Shown here piece after piece: positions 37,301 through 44,759 of a DNA stretch of 64,000 bases. Numbering within the stretch: position 1 is the stretch's first letter; each line of letters starts with the position of its first letter. Source of the DNA: Deefgea salmonis. GTDB taxonomy: Bacteria; Pseudomonadota; Gammaproteobacteria; Burkholderiales; Chitinibacteraceae. The notes beneath the pieces were generated by a model. That model was not told the DNA's origin and made no database searches. It saw only the letters and a list, made by a program, of their open reading frames with translations. The DNA lies in the NCBI RefSeq assembly GCF_020531905.1, contig NZ_JAJAWG010000002.1, positions 310,001 through 374,000 on the forward strand, in the 5' to 3' direction. The translations under genes were made by a program, and so were the position numbers.

Positions 37301-37405
37301 GATTTGTACAAACGTTATTCGTCCGATGCTGATTTTAAGATGGCGTTTGATGCGAGCATTGCGCGGTTGGTTTCTCAAGAAAAACAATTAATAACACTCG
37401 CTTAA
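34382..37405 (+). CDS. hsdR: Type I restriction-modification endonuclease subunit HsdR
   Basis: This 1007-residue protein has an N-terminal PD-(D/E)XK nuclease domain (VDMVLFINGLAITTLELKNP, near residues 138-157) and a DEAD-box-type translocase: Walker A HSAGSGKSN near residue 321, VVVVTDRRILDSQ, and DEAH in VIIDEAHSSQSG near residue 427. The later helicase motif AISRLNRC is present. It cuts unmethylated DNA after ATP-driven translocation. The frame is intact and full length for the family. Confidence 0.95.
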   Translation: MVSQTNEAALENHLENALAKDGWCIGNPADFNREFAIDGAVFWPFLEATQPQELAKLKDRPNWQRLVLERLNKKIRKDSVLAVLKKGLDIDDAHFDLLYRLPYNDLNPDVIANYAANRFSVTRQVHYSATDTFKSVDMVLFINGLAITTLELKNPWTGQNVHHAIKQYRTDRDPKEPLFEFGRCLVHFALDPDEAYMCAHLAGNDSNFLPFNKGHNFGKGNPPNKAAVLPAGVVAEASAVYQAVAGTLGGYKTAYVWQDILQRKSLTNIIEQFARFTVEKDKKTNKERKTLFFPRYHQLDVVRQILNDSKAKGVGQSYLIQHSAGSGKSNSLTWLAYQLVELYDINGIKNVFDSVVVVTDRRILDSQLKDNLRLFSETKNIVAHCESAAELKAHLELGKKIIITTVQKFPFIVDGIDDLTDRSFGVIIDEAHSSQSGSASDKLNMTLGSDDEDVPEDTQDKILAAMKGRKMSRNASYFAFTATPKPATLEKFGRQGVDGKFYPFHLYSMKQAIEEKFILDVLEKYTTYNSYYELQKSVQDNPLFDTAKAQKKLKAFVEASPDTIAVKAKIMVDHFMTKVWQAKKLKGKAKAMVVTRNIECAIRYFFAIRAELQAANGPFKALVAFSGEKMIDGIKYTEDTLNGIAARDLPEEFEKDEFKILVVANKYLTGFDEPMLHTMYIDKKLQGVLAVQAISRLNRCNWKLGKTDTFVLDFYNSIEDIKAAFDPFYTATTLSEATDVNVLHDIKDALDDVGIYDWSEVALFNEKFFNSAEAEELHPIIDTVVERFDDELDDEERIDFKIKAKQFVKIYAQVAAIIPFNNVPWEMLHWFLKFLIPKLKVKDPDQDALDELLNSIDLSSYGLERSRLDTKISLDDAESDLEPQNPNLRGAHMGEGEKDPLDAIIQAFNERHFAGWEATPEEQRVKFINIAKHVVAHADYKAQVEDNPDAQNRQLALEKLIQHAISMERRRELDLYKRYSSDADFKMAFDASIARLVSQEKQLITLA

Positions 37406-37423
37406 AATTTAAAGAGGTCTTAA

Positions 37424-38524
37424 ATGTCAAATATGGCTGATATTGAAAATGAAGAATTAGAGGGTGAGAGTACCCTTGATGATAAAAGCTCAGAGTATCC
37501 AGATATTGTTATTAACTTAATAAAGGAGCAGTTTAGTCTTTTTGAGTTGAAGCGCCGTAAAGAAGTGTCAAATAAAATTCAAATTGACCCAGATTTTCAG
37601 CGTGGTGGGGTTTGGGATAAAAAACAAAAGTCAGAGTTGATTGAATCAATTTTGATGGGCATACCATTGCCAATAATTTATTTGTTTGAAGACAATTCTG
37701 GTACAAAACAAGTGGTTGACGGTAGGCAAAGATTGACAACCATTTTTGAATATATGAATGGTTCTTTTTTGTTAAGTGATTTGAAAATGTTGAAATCTGA
37801 GAATGAGTCATATTTTAATGGGCTTAGCCCAAAATATCAGTCAAAAATTGAAGATTATCAAATTCAGGCGTATACAATATTACCACCGACCCCAGAGAGA
37901 GTTAAATTTGATATTTTTGATCGAGTAAATAGAGGTGGGACTCGGCTAAACAACCAAGAAATGAGAAATGCTCTATATTCTGGCGCTTCAACTTTGCTGC
38001 TCAGAGAGTTAGCTGTCGATCCTTTGTTTTTAGAAGCAACAGGCAATAGCGTTTCATCAAAGAGAATGAAGGATCGATATATAATATTACGGTTTTTGGG
38101 TTTCTTTTTATTGAGAACAAATAGATTAAGTGGTATCGAATATAAGAGCGATGTGGATGAGTTTTTAGCTGATGTAATGAAGGCGATTAATGGGTTTAGT
38201 GAAAATGAGATACAAGGATTAAAGGACTCATTTAGGGTTGCGATGAGGAACTGTATCGATGTTCTTGGTGATGATGCATTTAGGTTTTTTAATGCGTATG
38301 GAAATAGACGCCCTGTGAGTATGGGTTTATTTGAATGCATTAGCTATATGCTAAGCAATGAAATTCCTGATGGTACAGATTTATCTAGTCTAAAAAATCG
38401 CATAGAATCCGTTAAGGTGGAAATGGACAAGTCAAATATGTTTGGCGGTAGAATTGATACAACTAATGGTATCAAATTTAGGTTTGATAAAGCTGATGCA
38501 ATTAGGAGCGAGTTTTATGATTAA
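37424..38524 (+). CDS. DUF262 (GmrSD N-terminal/ParB-like) protein
   Basis: This 366-residue protein has the DUF262 signatures: DPDFQRGGVWDKKQKSELIE, ILMGIPLPIIYL and the nucleotide-binding VVDGRQRLTTI, followed by FDRVNRGGTRLNNQEMRNALY. This domain is the NTP-binding part of GmrSD-type systems; here the endonuclease half is missing. It follows hsdR after 18 bases with an AGAGG site and overlaps the ATPase gene by eight bases. Composition is AT-rich, unlike hsdR, so this trio may have been acquired separately. Confidence 0.85.
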   Translation: MSNMADIENEELEGESTLDDKSSEYPDIVINLIKEQFSLFELKRRKEVSNKIQIDPDFQRGGVWDKKQKSELIESILMGIPLPIIYLFEDNSGTKQVVDGRQRLTTIFEYMNGSFLLSDLKMLKSENESYFNGLSPKYQSKIEDYQIQAYTILPPTPERVKFDIFDRVNRGGTRLNNQEMRNALYSGASTLLLRELAVDPLFLEATGNSVSSKRMKDRYIILRFLGFFLLRTNRLSGIEYKSDVDEFLADVMKAINGFSENEIQGLKDSFRVAMRNCIDVLGDDAFRFFNAYGNRRPVSMGLFECISYMLSNEIPDGTDLSSLKNRIESVKVEMDKSNMFGGRIDTTNGIKFRFDKADAIRSEFYD

Positions 38525-39557
38525 TGCTTTGAGCGTGGCTGGATATAAAAGTATTTCCAGCGAGGTTTTTGACTTTAAAAAACTGGTTGTATTTACTGGG
38601 GTGAATTCCTCAGGTAAGTCCACCGTTCTCCAAAGTTTGCTTTTAGCTGGTATTTTTTCTGAGAATATTAAAAATGGTTCTTTGAGTGATTATGTTGATA
38701 ATTTCTCTGACTTTTCTTTTTCAAGAAATAAGATTGCTAACTCAAGATTAATTGAGATCGGTGTATCTAGTCCATCAGGAGTGACTAAAATAAACTGGTC
38801 TGAAAGTGAATCAAACGTGGAATGTATTGATGGTGGAGCTGAGCTAGACTTTGAAAAAGAAATATATTATTTGTCCGCTCACCGAACAGGGCCTGAAGAG
38901 TTGGCTATTTACAATGGAAAAGTGAAGTGTGGATTGAATGGTGAGTATTTGTTTGGTTTTTTTGATCAACACAAAGATGATATCTACGATATTGGGGATT
39001 TTAAATCTAAAGACTCCTTAACGTTGAAAAGTCAGTTGAATTGGTGGTTGCAGTATATTCTTGATATTGATATAACGTTGCAGTCGCAAAAGATAACAAG
39101 CTCAAAGGTTAAAGTGTCATTTTCAAGTGGCACTTTGTCTGAGTTAAATCCATTTAATGTTGGTGCAGGAAATAGTTATGTGGCGAAGATTCTAATTCTG
39201 TGCTTGTCTTGCAACAAGGGTGATTCAATTATTATTGAAAATCCTGAGATTCATTTGCACCCAAAGGCACAGGCAAAATTAGGTGAGTTTTTTTATTATC
39301 TAGCAAAAAATGAAGTCCAAGTCATTTTAGAAACGCATTGTGAACATCTCATAAATAAAGTTAGGTATGAGGCATATAAAGATGATGCGTATGACGATTT
39401 AGTTGGAATATTTTACAAGAAGGATAGTGGGCAATTATTTGAGAAAATTGCTATTAATAAAGCTGGATCTTTTGTTGACGAAAAAGGCTTGAAAGTTAGC
39501 TTTCCGACTGGTTTTTTTGATTCCACGCTGGAAAACCTGATGGAGCTGCCTTTGTGA
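38517..39557 (+). CDS. AAA ATPase (OLD/RecF-like ABC ATPase)
   Basis: This 346-residue ABC-class ATPase has Walker A GVNSSGKSTVLQSL near residue 30, SAHRTGPEE, an ABC-type LNPFNVGAGNSYVAK stretch, Walker B DSIIIENPEIHLHP and a switch histidine in LETHCEHLINKVR. This is the pattern of OLD/RecF-like ATPases found in many defence systems. No TOPRIM domain follows. The ATG at 38517 has an AGGAG site and lies within the end of the DUF262 gene. It overlaps the next gene by four bases. Confidence 0.85.
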   Translation: MINALSVAGYKSISSEVFDFKKLVVFTGVNSSGKSTVLQSLLLAGIFSENIKNGSLSDYVDNFSDFSFSRNKIANSRLIEIGVSSPSGVTKINWSESESNVECIDGGAELDFEKEIYYLSAHRTGPEELAIYNGKVKCGLNGEYLFGFFDQHKDDIYDIGDFKSKDSLTLKSQLNWWLQYILDIDITLQSQKITSSKVKVSFSSGTLSELNPFNVGAGNSYVAKILILCLSCNKGDSIIIENPEIHLHPKAQAKLGEFFYYLAKNEVQVILETHCEHLINKVRYEAYKDDAYDDLVGIFYKKDSGQLFEKIAINKAGSFVDEKGLKVSFPTGFFDSTLENLMELPL

Positions 39558-40252
39558 GTAGATCACTAGTATTGTCAGATGAACTGCTAGAAGTTTATTA
39601 TGATTTTTTAAATTGCAAATGCGACCCTGAAAAAGCAAAAGCGTTGCTGTGCTATTATTCTGGATCGCATTTAACCAATGTTAGTCAGCTTCGTCGTATA
39701 GGGAAAGAGGATGCAGCATTACATGCGCAGCTTGCTCAAGCTGGTTATACTAATCAGACTTTAACTGAGTTGGCCGAAACAACAAAGTATAGAATGGTTC
39801 TTTCAACTAACGATGATACCTATCCCAACTTTAATGTTAATAATAAAATATTTCGTAGAGAATTTTGTTTTAATTATGGGGTCGGGGAAGATCGTGCTAA
39901 TTTGATACGATATATAAAAGAACTCTGCATGTCTGCTAACACGATTGTTGCGTATGACATCTATTTTTTTCAGTCTAAAAATGAACGTTTATGGAAGCAG
40001 CTATTTAATCTTTTTCCAAATAGAAAGATGTCTATTATCAATTGCTCTAGCCAAATGAATGGTATTACTGGGAAGGTAAAGGCATTATGTAATAGTTGGA
40101 CTATTAAGTCCGATACAAAAAAGACTTATGATGGCTTACATGATAGGTACTTGAGAATTGATGATTCTGTCGAGGTTGTATTTAGTAGTGGGTTTGAGTA
40201 TTTATTTGATAAGAATAAAGAGTTGAGTTGCATTGTTAAAGTGCTGAATTGA
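39554..40252 (+). CDS. PLD-like putative nuclease, third gene of the DUF262/ATPase cassette
   Basis: This 232-residue protein starts with GTG on the stop of the ATPase gene (GTGA overlap). Its C-terminal part has HDRYLRID followed by EVVFSSGFEYLF, which fits the phospholipase-D-like H-x-K/R-x4-D...GS motif used by single-motif nucleases. The N-terminal half is not recognised. Together with the two genes before it, it makes a compact sensor/ATPase/nuclease set. The PLD-like reading is inference from one motif. Confidence 0.55.
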   Translation: MSRSLVLSDELLEVYYDFLNCKCDPEKAKALLCYYSGSHLTNVSQLRRIGKEDAALHAQLAQAGYTNQTLTELAETTKYRMVLSTNDDTYPNFNVNNKIFRREFCFNYGVGEDRANLIRYIKELCMSANTIVAYDIYFFQSKNERLWKQLFNLFPNRKMSIINCSSQMNGITGKVKALCNSWTIKSDTKKTYDGLHDRYLRIDDSVEVVFSSGFEYLFDKNKELSCIVKVLN

Positions 40253-40354
40253 GCTACTTTAGAGCAAATACTTAGCAATAGCTAAATGTAGGTATGTAGC
40301 TTTAATATTCACTGATTGGCAGGCTGGAAAAATATTTTAGGGGAGTTCTCTTTT

Positions 40355-40687
40355 ATGTCACCACTAGAAGCAAAAGAAATTATAGAATCTCTCGCCAATG
40401 GTATCGATCCAGACACTGGAGAGATTCTAACTAAGCAAAGCATCATCAACCGTCGATTAGTAAAGAAGGCGTTCTCTGTTGCTATTGAGTCGCTTGAAAA
40501 AGCAGTAAAACGTGTTGAACGCGAAAATTCACTTCCTGAAAATGCTGGCTCTTCTTGGTCGGAAGAAGAGGAGGAAACAATTATTTCTGACTATGAATCG
40601 GGTGTTTCTATTAAAGAAATTGCGGCGAAAGTAGGACGTAGTAAAGGTGCAATTTCTTCACGCCTTGCTCGCCTTGGAATGATTTAA
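40355..40687 (+). CDS. Myb/SANT-like DNA-binding protein
   Basis: This 110-residue protein has a C-terminal helix-turn-helix of the Myb/SANT type, SWSEEEEETIISDYESG, continuing SIKEIAAKVGRSKGAISSRL. The N-terminal half has a DPDTGEIL segment common in small regulators beside defence genes. I use the ATG at 40355 with its GGGGAG site. It may regulate the cassette before it. Confidence 0.65.
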   Translation: MSPLEAKEIIESLANGIDPDTGEILTKQSIINRRLVKKAFSVAIESLEKAVKRVERENSLPENAGSSWSEEEEETIISDYESGVSIKEIAAKVGRSKGAISSRLARLGMI

Positions 40688-40869
40688 AATTGCATTGGTT
40701 TTTGCCGTTATGGTGTGTTGAGGAAGATTTTTTAGAGTCAAAGCGTGCCAAGACGTTGAGTAGGTTGTACGCTTGTATGTACGAAGTTAACAGTTATAGC
40801 TCAAAAAATAACAGCGTTGCTTCTGAACCATACTTATAATTTGTGCAACAGATGGTGAGAGGCTTGTTT

Positions 40870-41196
40870 ATGCACCGATTGCTGTTAATCCTCGCTTTGG
40901 GATGTATTGCGCCTACTGCCATCGCGCTTGAATTAGACAAATATATTTATCCTGATACCAGTAACGAGGCGCTAGAGGAGGTCTTTGAACGCTTACCAGC
41001 TGGCTCACGCGATATATGTGCATTTACTATGAATTCTGCATTGGTAGTATGTACGCCTCATGTGCAAGCTGCGGAATGTCAGGCAAGTAAAGGTACGGTG
41101 GTGGTGCGTACTAAGCGGAACCCACGTGTTTTTGTAATGATCGTACCTGAGTGTGAAGGCGATGTTAATACATCCACGGACTCAACCGTACCATAA
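40870..41196 (+). CDS. Small secreted hypothetical protein at the right end of the element
   Basis: This 108-residue protein begins MHRLLLILALGCIAPTAIA, a clear signal peptide. The mature part has four cysteines (CAF, VVCTP, AEC, PEC) that could form two disulfides. Not recognised. The ATG at 40870 has an AGAGG site; upstream in-frame starts add residues before the signal peptide. Confidence 0.55.
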   Translation: MHRLLLILALGCIAPTAIALELDKYIYPDTSNEALEEVFERLPAGSRDICAFTMNSALVVCTPHVQAAECQASKGTVVVRTKRNPRVFVMIVPECEGDVNTSTDSTVP

Positions 41197-41276
41197 ACGA
41201 TTTCACTAGCGGCAGTTGAAATAGTCGCCAAGCCGCACGAACACTCGCTTTCCGCTATAATGACATAACGCACTTA

Positions 41277-41294
41277 CAACGCACTGCCGTACAA
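41277..41294 (+). repeat. Candidate integrase arm-type site, right end
   Basis: CAACGCACTGCCGTACAA matches the site at 16636-16653 at 16 of 18 positions. It lies in the non-coding right arm of the element, 192 bases before the attR core. No gene is seen in 41197-41486. Confidence 0.45.
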
Positions 41295-41486
41295 AAAACG
41301 GCAATAACTGGCAACAATCGCTTGAATCGTTGAGCTTGATCGTGGATTGCGGTGTGTTGTTGTAGCGAGTTGTTTATGCTGTAACGTGTTGATTGCGCTA
41401 AGATATTTGTTTTTTGTGGTGGTGATGGTTAAATGTTCAAGTAATTCAAATACTTGAAGTTGATTGTGAGGCAGCTAAAGCAGCTA

Positions 41487-41533
41487 ACTTGTAATCAGGG
41501 GGTCGCGAGTTCGATTCCTGCCGTCGGCACCAA
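41487..41533 (+). repeat. attR: right 47-bp direct repeat of the integrated element
   Basis: This is an exact duplicate of the tRNA-Thr 3' portion (16531-16577), without the 5' half of the tRNA. It marks the junction back to the chromosome. Confidence 0.95.
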
Positions 41534-41541
41534 AGAACACA

Positions 41542-41572
41542 GGGTTCCAGCTTTTTAGCTGGAACCCTTTTT
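41542..41572 (+). terminator. Former terminator of tRNA-Thr
   Basis: GGGTTCCAGC and GCTGGAACCC form a stem with a six-base loop, followed by TTTTT. It lies nine bases beyond attR and probably ended the tRNA-Thr transcript before insertion. The rest of the stretch to 41961 shows no convincing gene. Confidence 0.85.
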
Positions 41573-41961
41573 CGTTGGCGCTCAAAAAATATTTTATGGT
41601 TCGATTTGCCCCTTCATCACTGCGCTGGGGGTATGTGCTTAATTTGTTGGGCGAGCTGCGGTGTTCGTCAGTTCTAAATATCGTTGGTATGTGCATGTAG
41701 CCCTGATTCAAAAATACCTGCAGCGATATACCACCCAATTACTTGATTAGTTTGGCTGGGCTGTGTGTTTGGACTATCTAGCGACAGTTGGCTGGTATTG
41801 CTGTAGCGGGGCTGATTTTGAATGCTGTCGAGCATCAAATAGCGCCATCGCTTCAAGCGCGCTGATGAGTTTGACTACGCTGCGGCATTAAAAATAAGCT
41901 GCCTTTGCTTGCCAAGCGCCTTTATTATGGTGTGGTTTCGACAAGTTATGGGGTTTTGGCG

Positions 41962-42297
41962 ATGGTAGCGGGTCATAGTCAGGCGCAGGTTTATCTCAAA
42001 GTGCCGTTTAAAGAAAAAGACCAAGCTAAGGCTTTAGGGGCAAGGTTTGATCCTGATGCCAAGGCGTGGTATGTGCCGCATGGCGTGGATGTGGGCCGTT
42101 TTGTCCGCTGGTTGCCCGAGTCGCTCGCTCAGTTTGCGGCGCCAGAATTTAGTGTCGCCCCAGCCAAAAAAGCCAAGCCGCCAGCCGCAAAATCCTCAGT
42201 TGCAAAGTCACCCGCCGTGTTGACCACGCCCCTCGCAGCATTGCGTCCCTTATTGCCCGCCAGTTCAGATCTGAATAATCCACCGTGGGATGTTTAG
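41962..42297 (+). CDS. DUF5710 domain protein
   Basis: This protein of about 111 residues has an N-terminal DUF5710 domain: VYLKVPFKEKDQAKALGARF, then DPDAKAWYVPHG. This short domain occurs in plasmid primases and as a stand-alone protein and may bind nucleic acids. A lysine/alanine/proline-rich tail follows. The start is uncertain; the ATG at 41962 places the domain at the N-terminus, and an upstream ATG or TTG would add about 20 residues. Confidence 0.65.
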   Translation: MVAGHSQAQVYLKVPFKEKDQAKALGARFDPDAKAWYVPHGVDVGRFVRWLPESLAQFAAPEFSVAPAKKAKPPAAKSSVAKSPAVLTTPLAALRPLLPASSDLNNPPWDV

Positions 42298-42654
42298 ATC
42301 GATGTGCCGCTGGGTTTTTAATTCCGGTTTCTAGGGTCGGTTGACGTTTGGTTTGCCAGCCGCGTTTGCGCGGATTTTGGCCCAATCGGCGGCACCAGCG
42401 GCTAATCGCTTGTGGCGCGCTGCGCTTTGCCTGCTCGATTGATGTTGTTGCGCGATGGGGCGCTGGCATGGATTGTCGTTGTCGATCGATCGCTTGCGAT
42501 TGCCGCTGTGCTTCGGTTGGCTTGATCCAGTGCGGTTTTGATCTGACTCAGCCTTGCTGATAATGTGTATTTTATCGATTGATTATCGAGGGTCCGGCGT
42601 GGTACTTTAATGTGTATATTATTTATATGTTTAATTGCCACGAGGATTTTCAGT
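42298..42654. other. Intergenic, no gene seen
   Basis: No frame here has a ribosome site or recognisable protein. The last 60 bases are strikingly AT-rich compared with the rest and should contain the promoter of the DUF2249-nnrS genes. I could not identify an operator with confidence. Confidence 0.4.
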
Positions 42655-42939
42655 ATGCATCCAGCTCAAATTGTCAGTCACATTGATGTGCGCCAAATTG
42701 CACCAGCCGAGCGTCATGCTTTGATTTTTAATACCTTTACTGCACTTAAAGTGGGCGAGGCGTTGGCGTTGACCAGTGATCATCGGCCAAGTCCTTTAGA
42801 GGCGCAGTTTGCCGAGCGATTTGCGGGCTTATTTCAATGGACGTATGTGCAAGCGGGACCTGCGCTTTGGCAAGCGACGATTGCCAAAATCAGCGATGCG
42901 AGTCTTGGCGCGCCGTGTTGTGGGCATTGCAATGGTTAA
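42655..42939 (+). CDS. DUF2249 domain protein
   Basis: This 94-residue protein has the DUF2249 pattern: IDVRQIAPAERHALIF, FTALKVGEALALTSDHRPSP, and FQWTYVQAGPALWQATIAKI. The C-terminus ends in a CCGHC cluster that could bind a metal. Proteins of this type are usually found with nitric-oxide-response genes; nnrS follows. The ATG at 42655 has a GAGGA site. Confidence 0.85.
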   Translation: MHPAQIVSHIDVRQIAPAERHALIFNTFTALKVGEALALTSDHRPSPLEAQFAERFAGLFQWTYVQAGPALWQATIAKISDASLGAPCCGHCNG

Positions 42940-43006
42940 GCGAATGGTTAAGCAAACGGTGAAGCAAACGGTGAAGCAAACGGTGAAGCGAATAGGGGGT
43001 TGCTGA
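42932..43006 (+). CDS. 24-residue repetitive coupling ORF before nnrS
   Basis: The ATG overlaps the end of DUF2249 and the TGA overlaps the nnrS ATG (TGATG). The peptide is built of VKQT repeats (MVKRMVKQTVKQTVKQ, then TVKRIGGC) from a 12-bp tandem DNA repeat, GGTGAAGCAAAC. It may be only a spacer that carries ribosomes from DUF2249 to nnrS; a functional peptide is not shown. Confidence 0.4.
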   Translation: MVKRMVKQTVKQTVKQTVKRIGGC

Positions 43007-44214
43007 TGTTTAAGGTGCTGCTGTCTCGTTATCAACAAACACAGCTGGCGCCACATCGCTTGGGATTTTTGGCGGGTGGCGTGTTGCTGGTTTTAAGTTT
43101 TGCTTGGTGGGCGGCGCAGATGCTGGGCCGCTGGCAAGGGCTGGCTTTACCGAGTGCCGTTGTGCCGATGTTTTTGCACGGCTATAGCATGACGTATAGT
43201 TTTTTTCCGCTGTTTATGCTCGGTTTTATCTATACCGCTGGGCCACGCTGGCTAGGGGTTGCGAGCCCGAGTCGGGCAGTTTATGCGCCGATTATGCTGG
43301 GGTATTTGCTCGGGGGCCTTTTAGTGCTTGCTTCAGCGACTAATACCACTTTGCTTAGCTGGGGCATCGTTTTGCAATTAACGGCGTGGTTAGCAGGATT
43401 GGCTTTGTGGCTTCGGGCCATTTTCGCCAGTAGCGTGCAAGATCAATTGCATGCGCGCATGGTCGCGCTGGGGTTTGCTTTGGGCGCTGTGGGTTTAAGC
43501 TTGGCGCTGTATTGGGCGCTCAGTGGCGAATATTCGGCGTGGTTTGCTGCAGTGCAAATCGGCATTTGGGGCTTGCTATTGCCGGTATTTTTGGCGGTGA
43601 GTCACCGAATGATTCCGTTTTTTTCGGCGAGTGCTTTGCCTATTTATACCCCATGGCGACCAAAATGGTGGCTATATACCCTGGTAGGGTGTTCGTTGCT
43701 ACGCCTTGTTTTGATTGGTTTTGCTATTAATACGCTTGTTGTTGACGCGGTGATGGCGAGTATTTTGTTGTATACCACTTGGCGCTGGGATTTAAAAAAA
43801 TCGTTTCAGGTTAAATTACTGGCGATGCTGCACGCGGCTTTTGCGTGGGCGGGGGTGGCGATGCTGCTGTCGGTGATCAGTGATGTATTGCAGCTATACG
43901 GGCATTTGGGTTTGGGTTTTGCGCCGTTGCATGCGCTGACTTTGGGGTTTTTCTGTTGCATGTTGTTGGCGTTTGTTACGCGAGTGACTTTGGGGCATTC
44001 CGGTCGGCCTTTACTGGCTGGCGGTTTGGCTTGGACGTGTTATTGGTTGATGCAAGGCGTGGCGCTGGCGCGCGTCGTGGGCGAGTTAATGCCATCTATT
44101 CAAGCGTTGGCGTATGCGGTGGCGGCCAGTTTGGCGATGGTTGCGATATTGAGTTGGAGTCGGGTGTATTTGCCGATGTATTGGCAGGCGCGGGTGGATG
44201 GCGGCGCGGGTTAA
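43006..44214 (+). CDS. nnrS: NnrS family protein
   Basis: This 402-residue inner-membrane protein with about 12 helices matches NnrS: GYSMTYSFFPLFMLGFIYTA, HRMIPFFSASALP and HALTLGFFCCMLLAFVTRV with histidines that may bind heme, then GHSGRPL. NnrS protects cells from nitric oxide stress and belongs to NO regulons in many bacteria. The ATG at 43006 follows GGGGG. Confidence 0.93.
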   Translation: MFKVLLSRYQQTQLAPHRLGFLAGGVLLVLSFAWWAAQMLGRWQGLALPSAVVPMFLHGYSMTYSFFPLFMLGFIYTAGPRWLGVASPSRAVYAPIMLGYLLGGLLVLASATNTTLLSWGIVLQLTAWLAGLALWLRAIFASSVQDQLHARMVALGFALGAVGLSLALYWALSGEYSAWFAAVQIGIWGLLLPVFLAVSHRMIPFFSASALPIYTPWRPKWWLYTLVGCSLLRLVLIGFAINTLVVDAVMASILLYTTWRWDLKKSFQVKLLAMLHAAFAWAGVAMLLSVISDVLQLYGHLGLGFAPLHALTLGFFCCMLLAFVTRVTLGHSGRPLLAGGLAWTCYWLMQGVALARVVGELMPSIQALAYAVAASLAMVAILSWSRVYLPMYWQARVDGGAG

Positions 44215-44416
44215 GCTGGCATTGCAAGGGCCAAGTCGTGGCGACGCTGCGGCAGCTCGGTTTACATATTGGTTTTTGAACTGCGGCGACTCGCCATCTC
44301 AATACGCAGCCGTGTTGCCCAATAAAACCACAGTGCAATGACGCGTGCTTTTGAAGTTATTATTTAGGGTATTGTTATCTATGCCATGTAAATCATAGGC
44401 TGGATGGCAATACCCT

Positions 44417-44722
44417 TTATTTTTGTTTCTGCGGCTTGATCGTACCGATAAAATCATTTTTCGGCTTACAAAAATGTTGTAATCTCTGCCGCTGAAATAA
44501 GGGCAGAGCTTCTTTTGTCGCTAGTTCTAATACACCGAATGTCAGTTTGAATGCTTGAGTCACTGCGCTATTGACATTGCTATGGGTGTTCACTGGGGCG
44601 TGAAAATGCAAATCTGCGGTGTCACGCGGCTTTGTCTTGGGCCTACGTTCTATTTCAGGCTGCGGATCGTAAGGCAACGGATCGATCGTCCAATCTATTT
44701 TTCCCGCCGCCCGTGCCGTCAT
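44417..44722 (-). CDS. Hypothetical small protein divergent from chrA
   Basis: This frame of about 101 residues begins MTARAAGKIDWTIDPLPYD and has a basic C-terminus ending TIKPQKQK. Composition is protein-like but no ribosome site is visible and the family is unknown. It could be spurious. The preceding stretch 44215-44416 shows no gene. Confidence 0.35.
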   Translation of the reverse strand: MTARAAGKIDWTIDPLPYDPQPEIERRPKTKPRDTADLHFHAPVNTHSNVNSAVTQAFKLTFGVLELATKEALPLFQRQRLQHFCKPKNDFIGTIKPQKQK

Positions 44723-44759
44723 TGATGGCGTGTGGCTGCGCTTGATGCTCGGAAATTCA

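Larger units (their letters stand above)
16531..41533. mobile_element. Integrative element of about 25 kb in tRNA-Thr, carrying a defence block
   Basis: The element is bounded by 47-bp direct repeats of the tRNA-Thr 3' end, with a tyrosine integrase directly inside the left end and transcribed away from the tRNA. It carries a phage gpII/X-type replication protein and a small DNA-binding protein, but no capsid, tail, conjugation or relaxase genes that I can recognise. Cargo is dominated by a type I restriction-modification locus with nested toxin-antitoxin and nuclease genes. Several genes (18026-20092, 37424-40252) are visibly AT-rich compared with the chromosome. It could be a phage satellite, a mobilisable island or a remnant; the sequence does not decide. 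Confidence 0.9.

Noticed and set aside
41484-41738. 84-residue frame on the minus strand across attR
   Set aside because: It reads through the tRNA fragment and the terminator hairpin. Chance frame.
42600-42654. NsrR or FNR site before DUF2249-nnrS
   Set aside because: The AT-rich sequence has partial half-sites only. I could not match a consensus convincingly.
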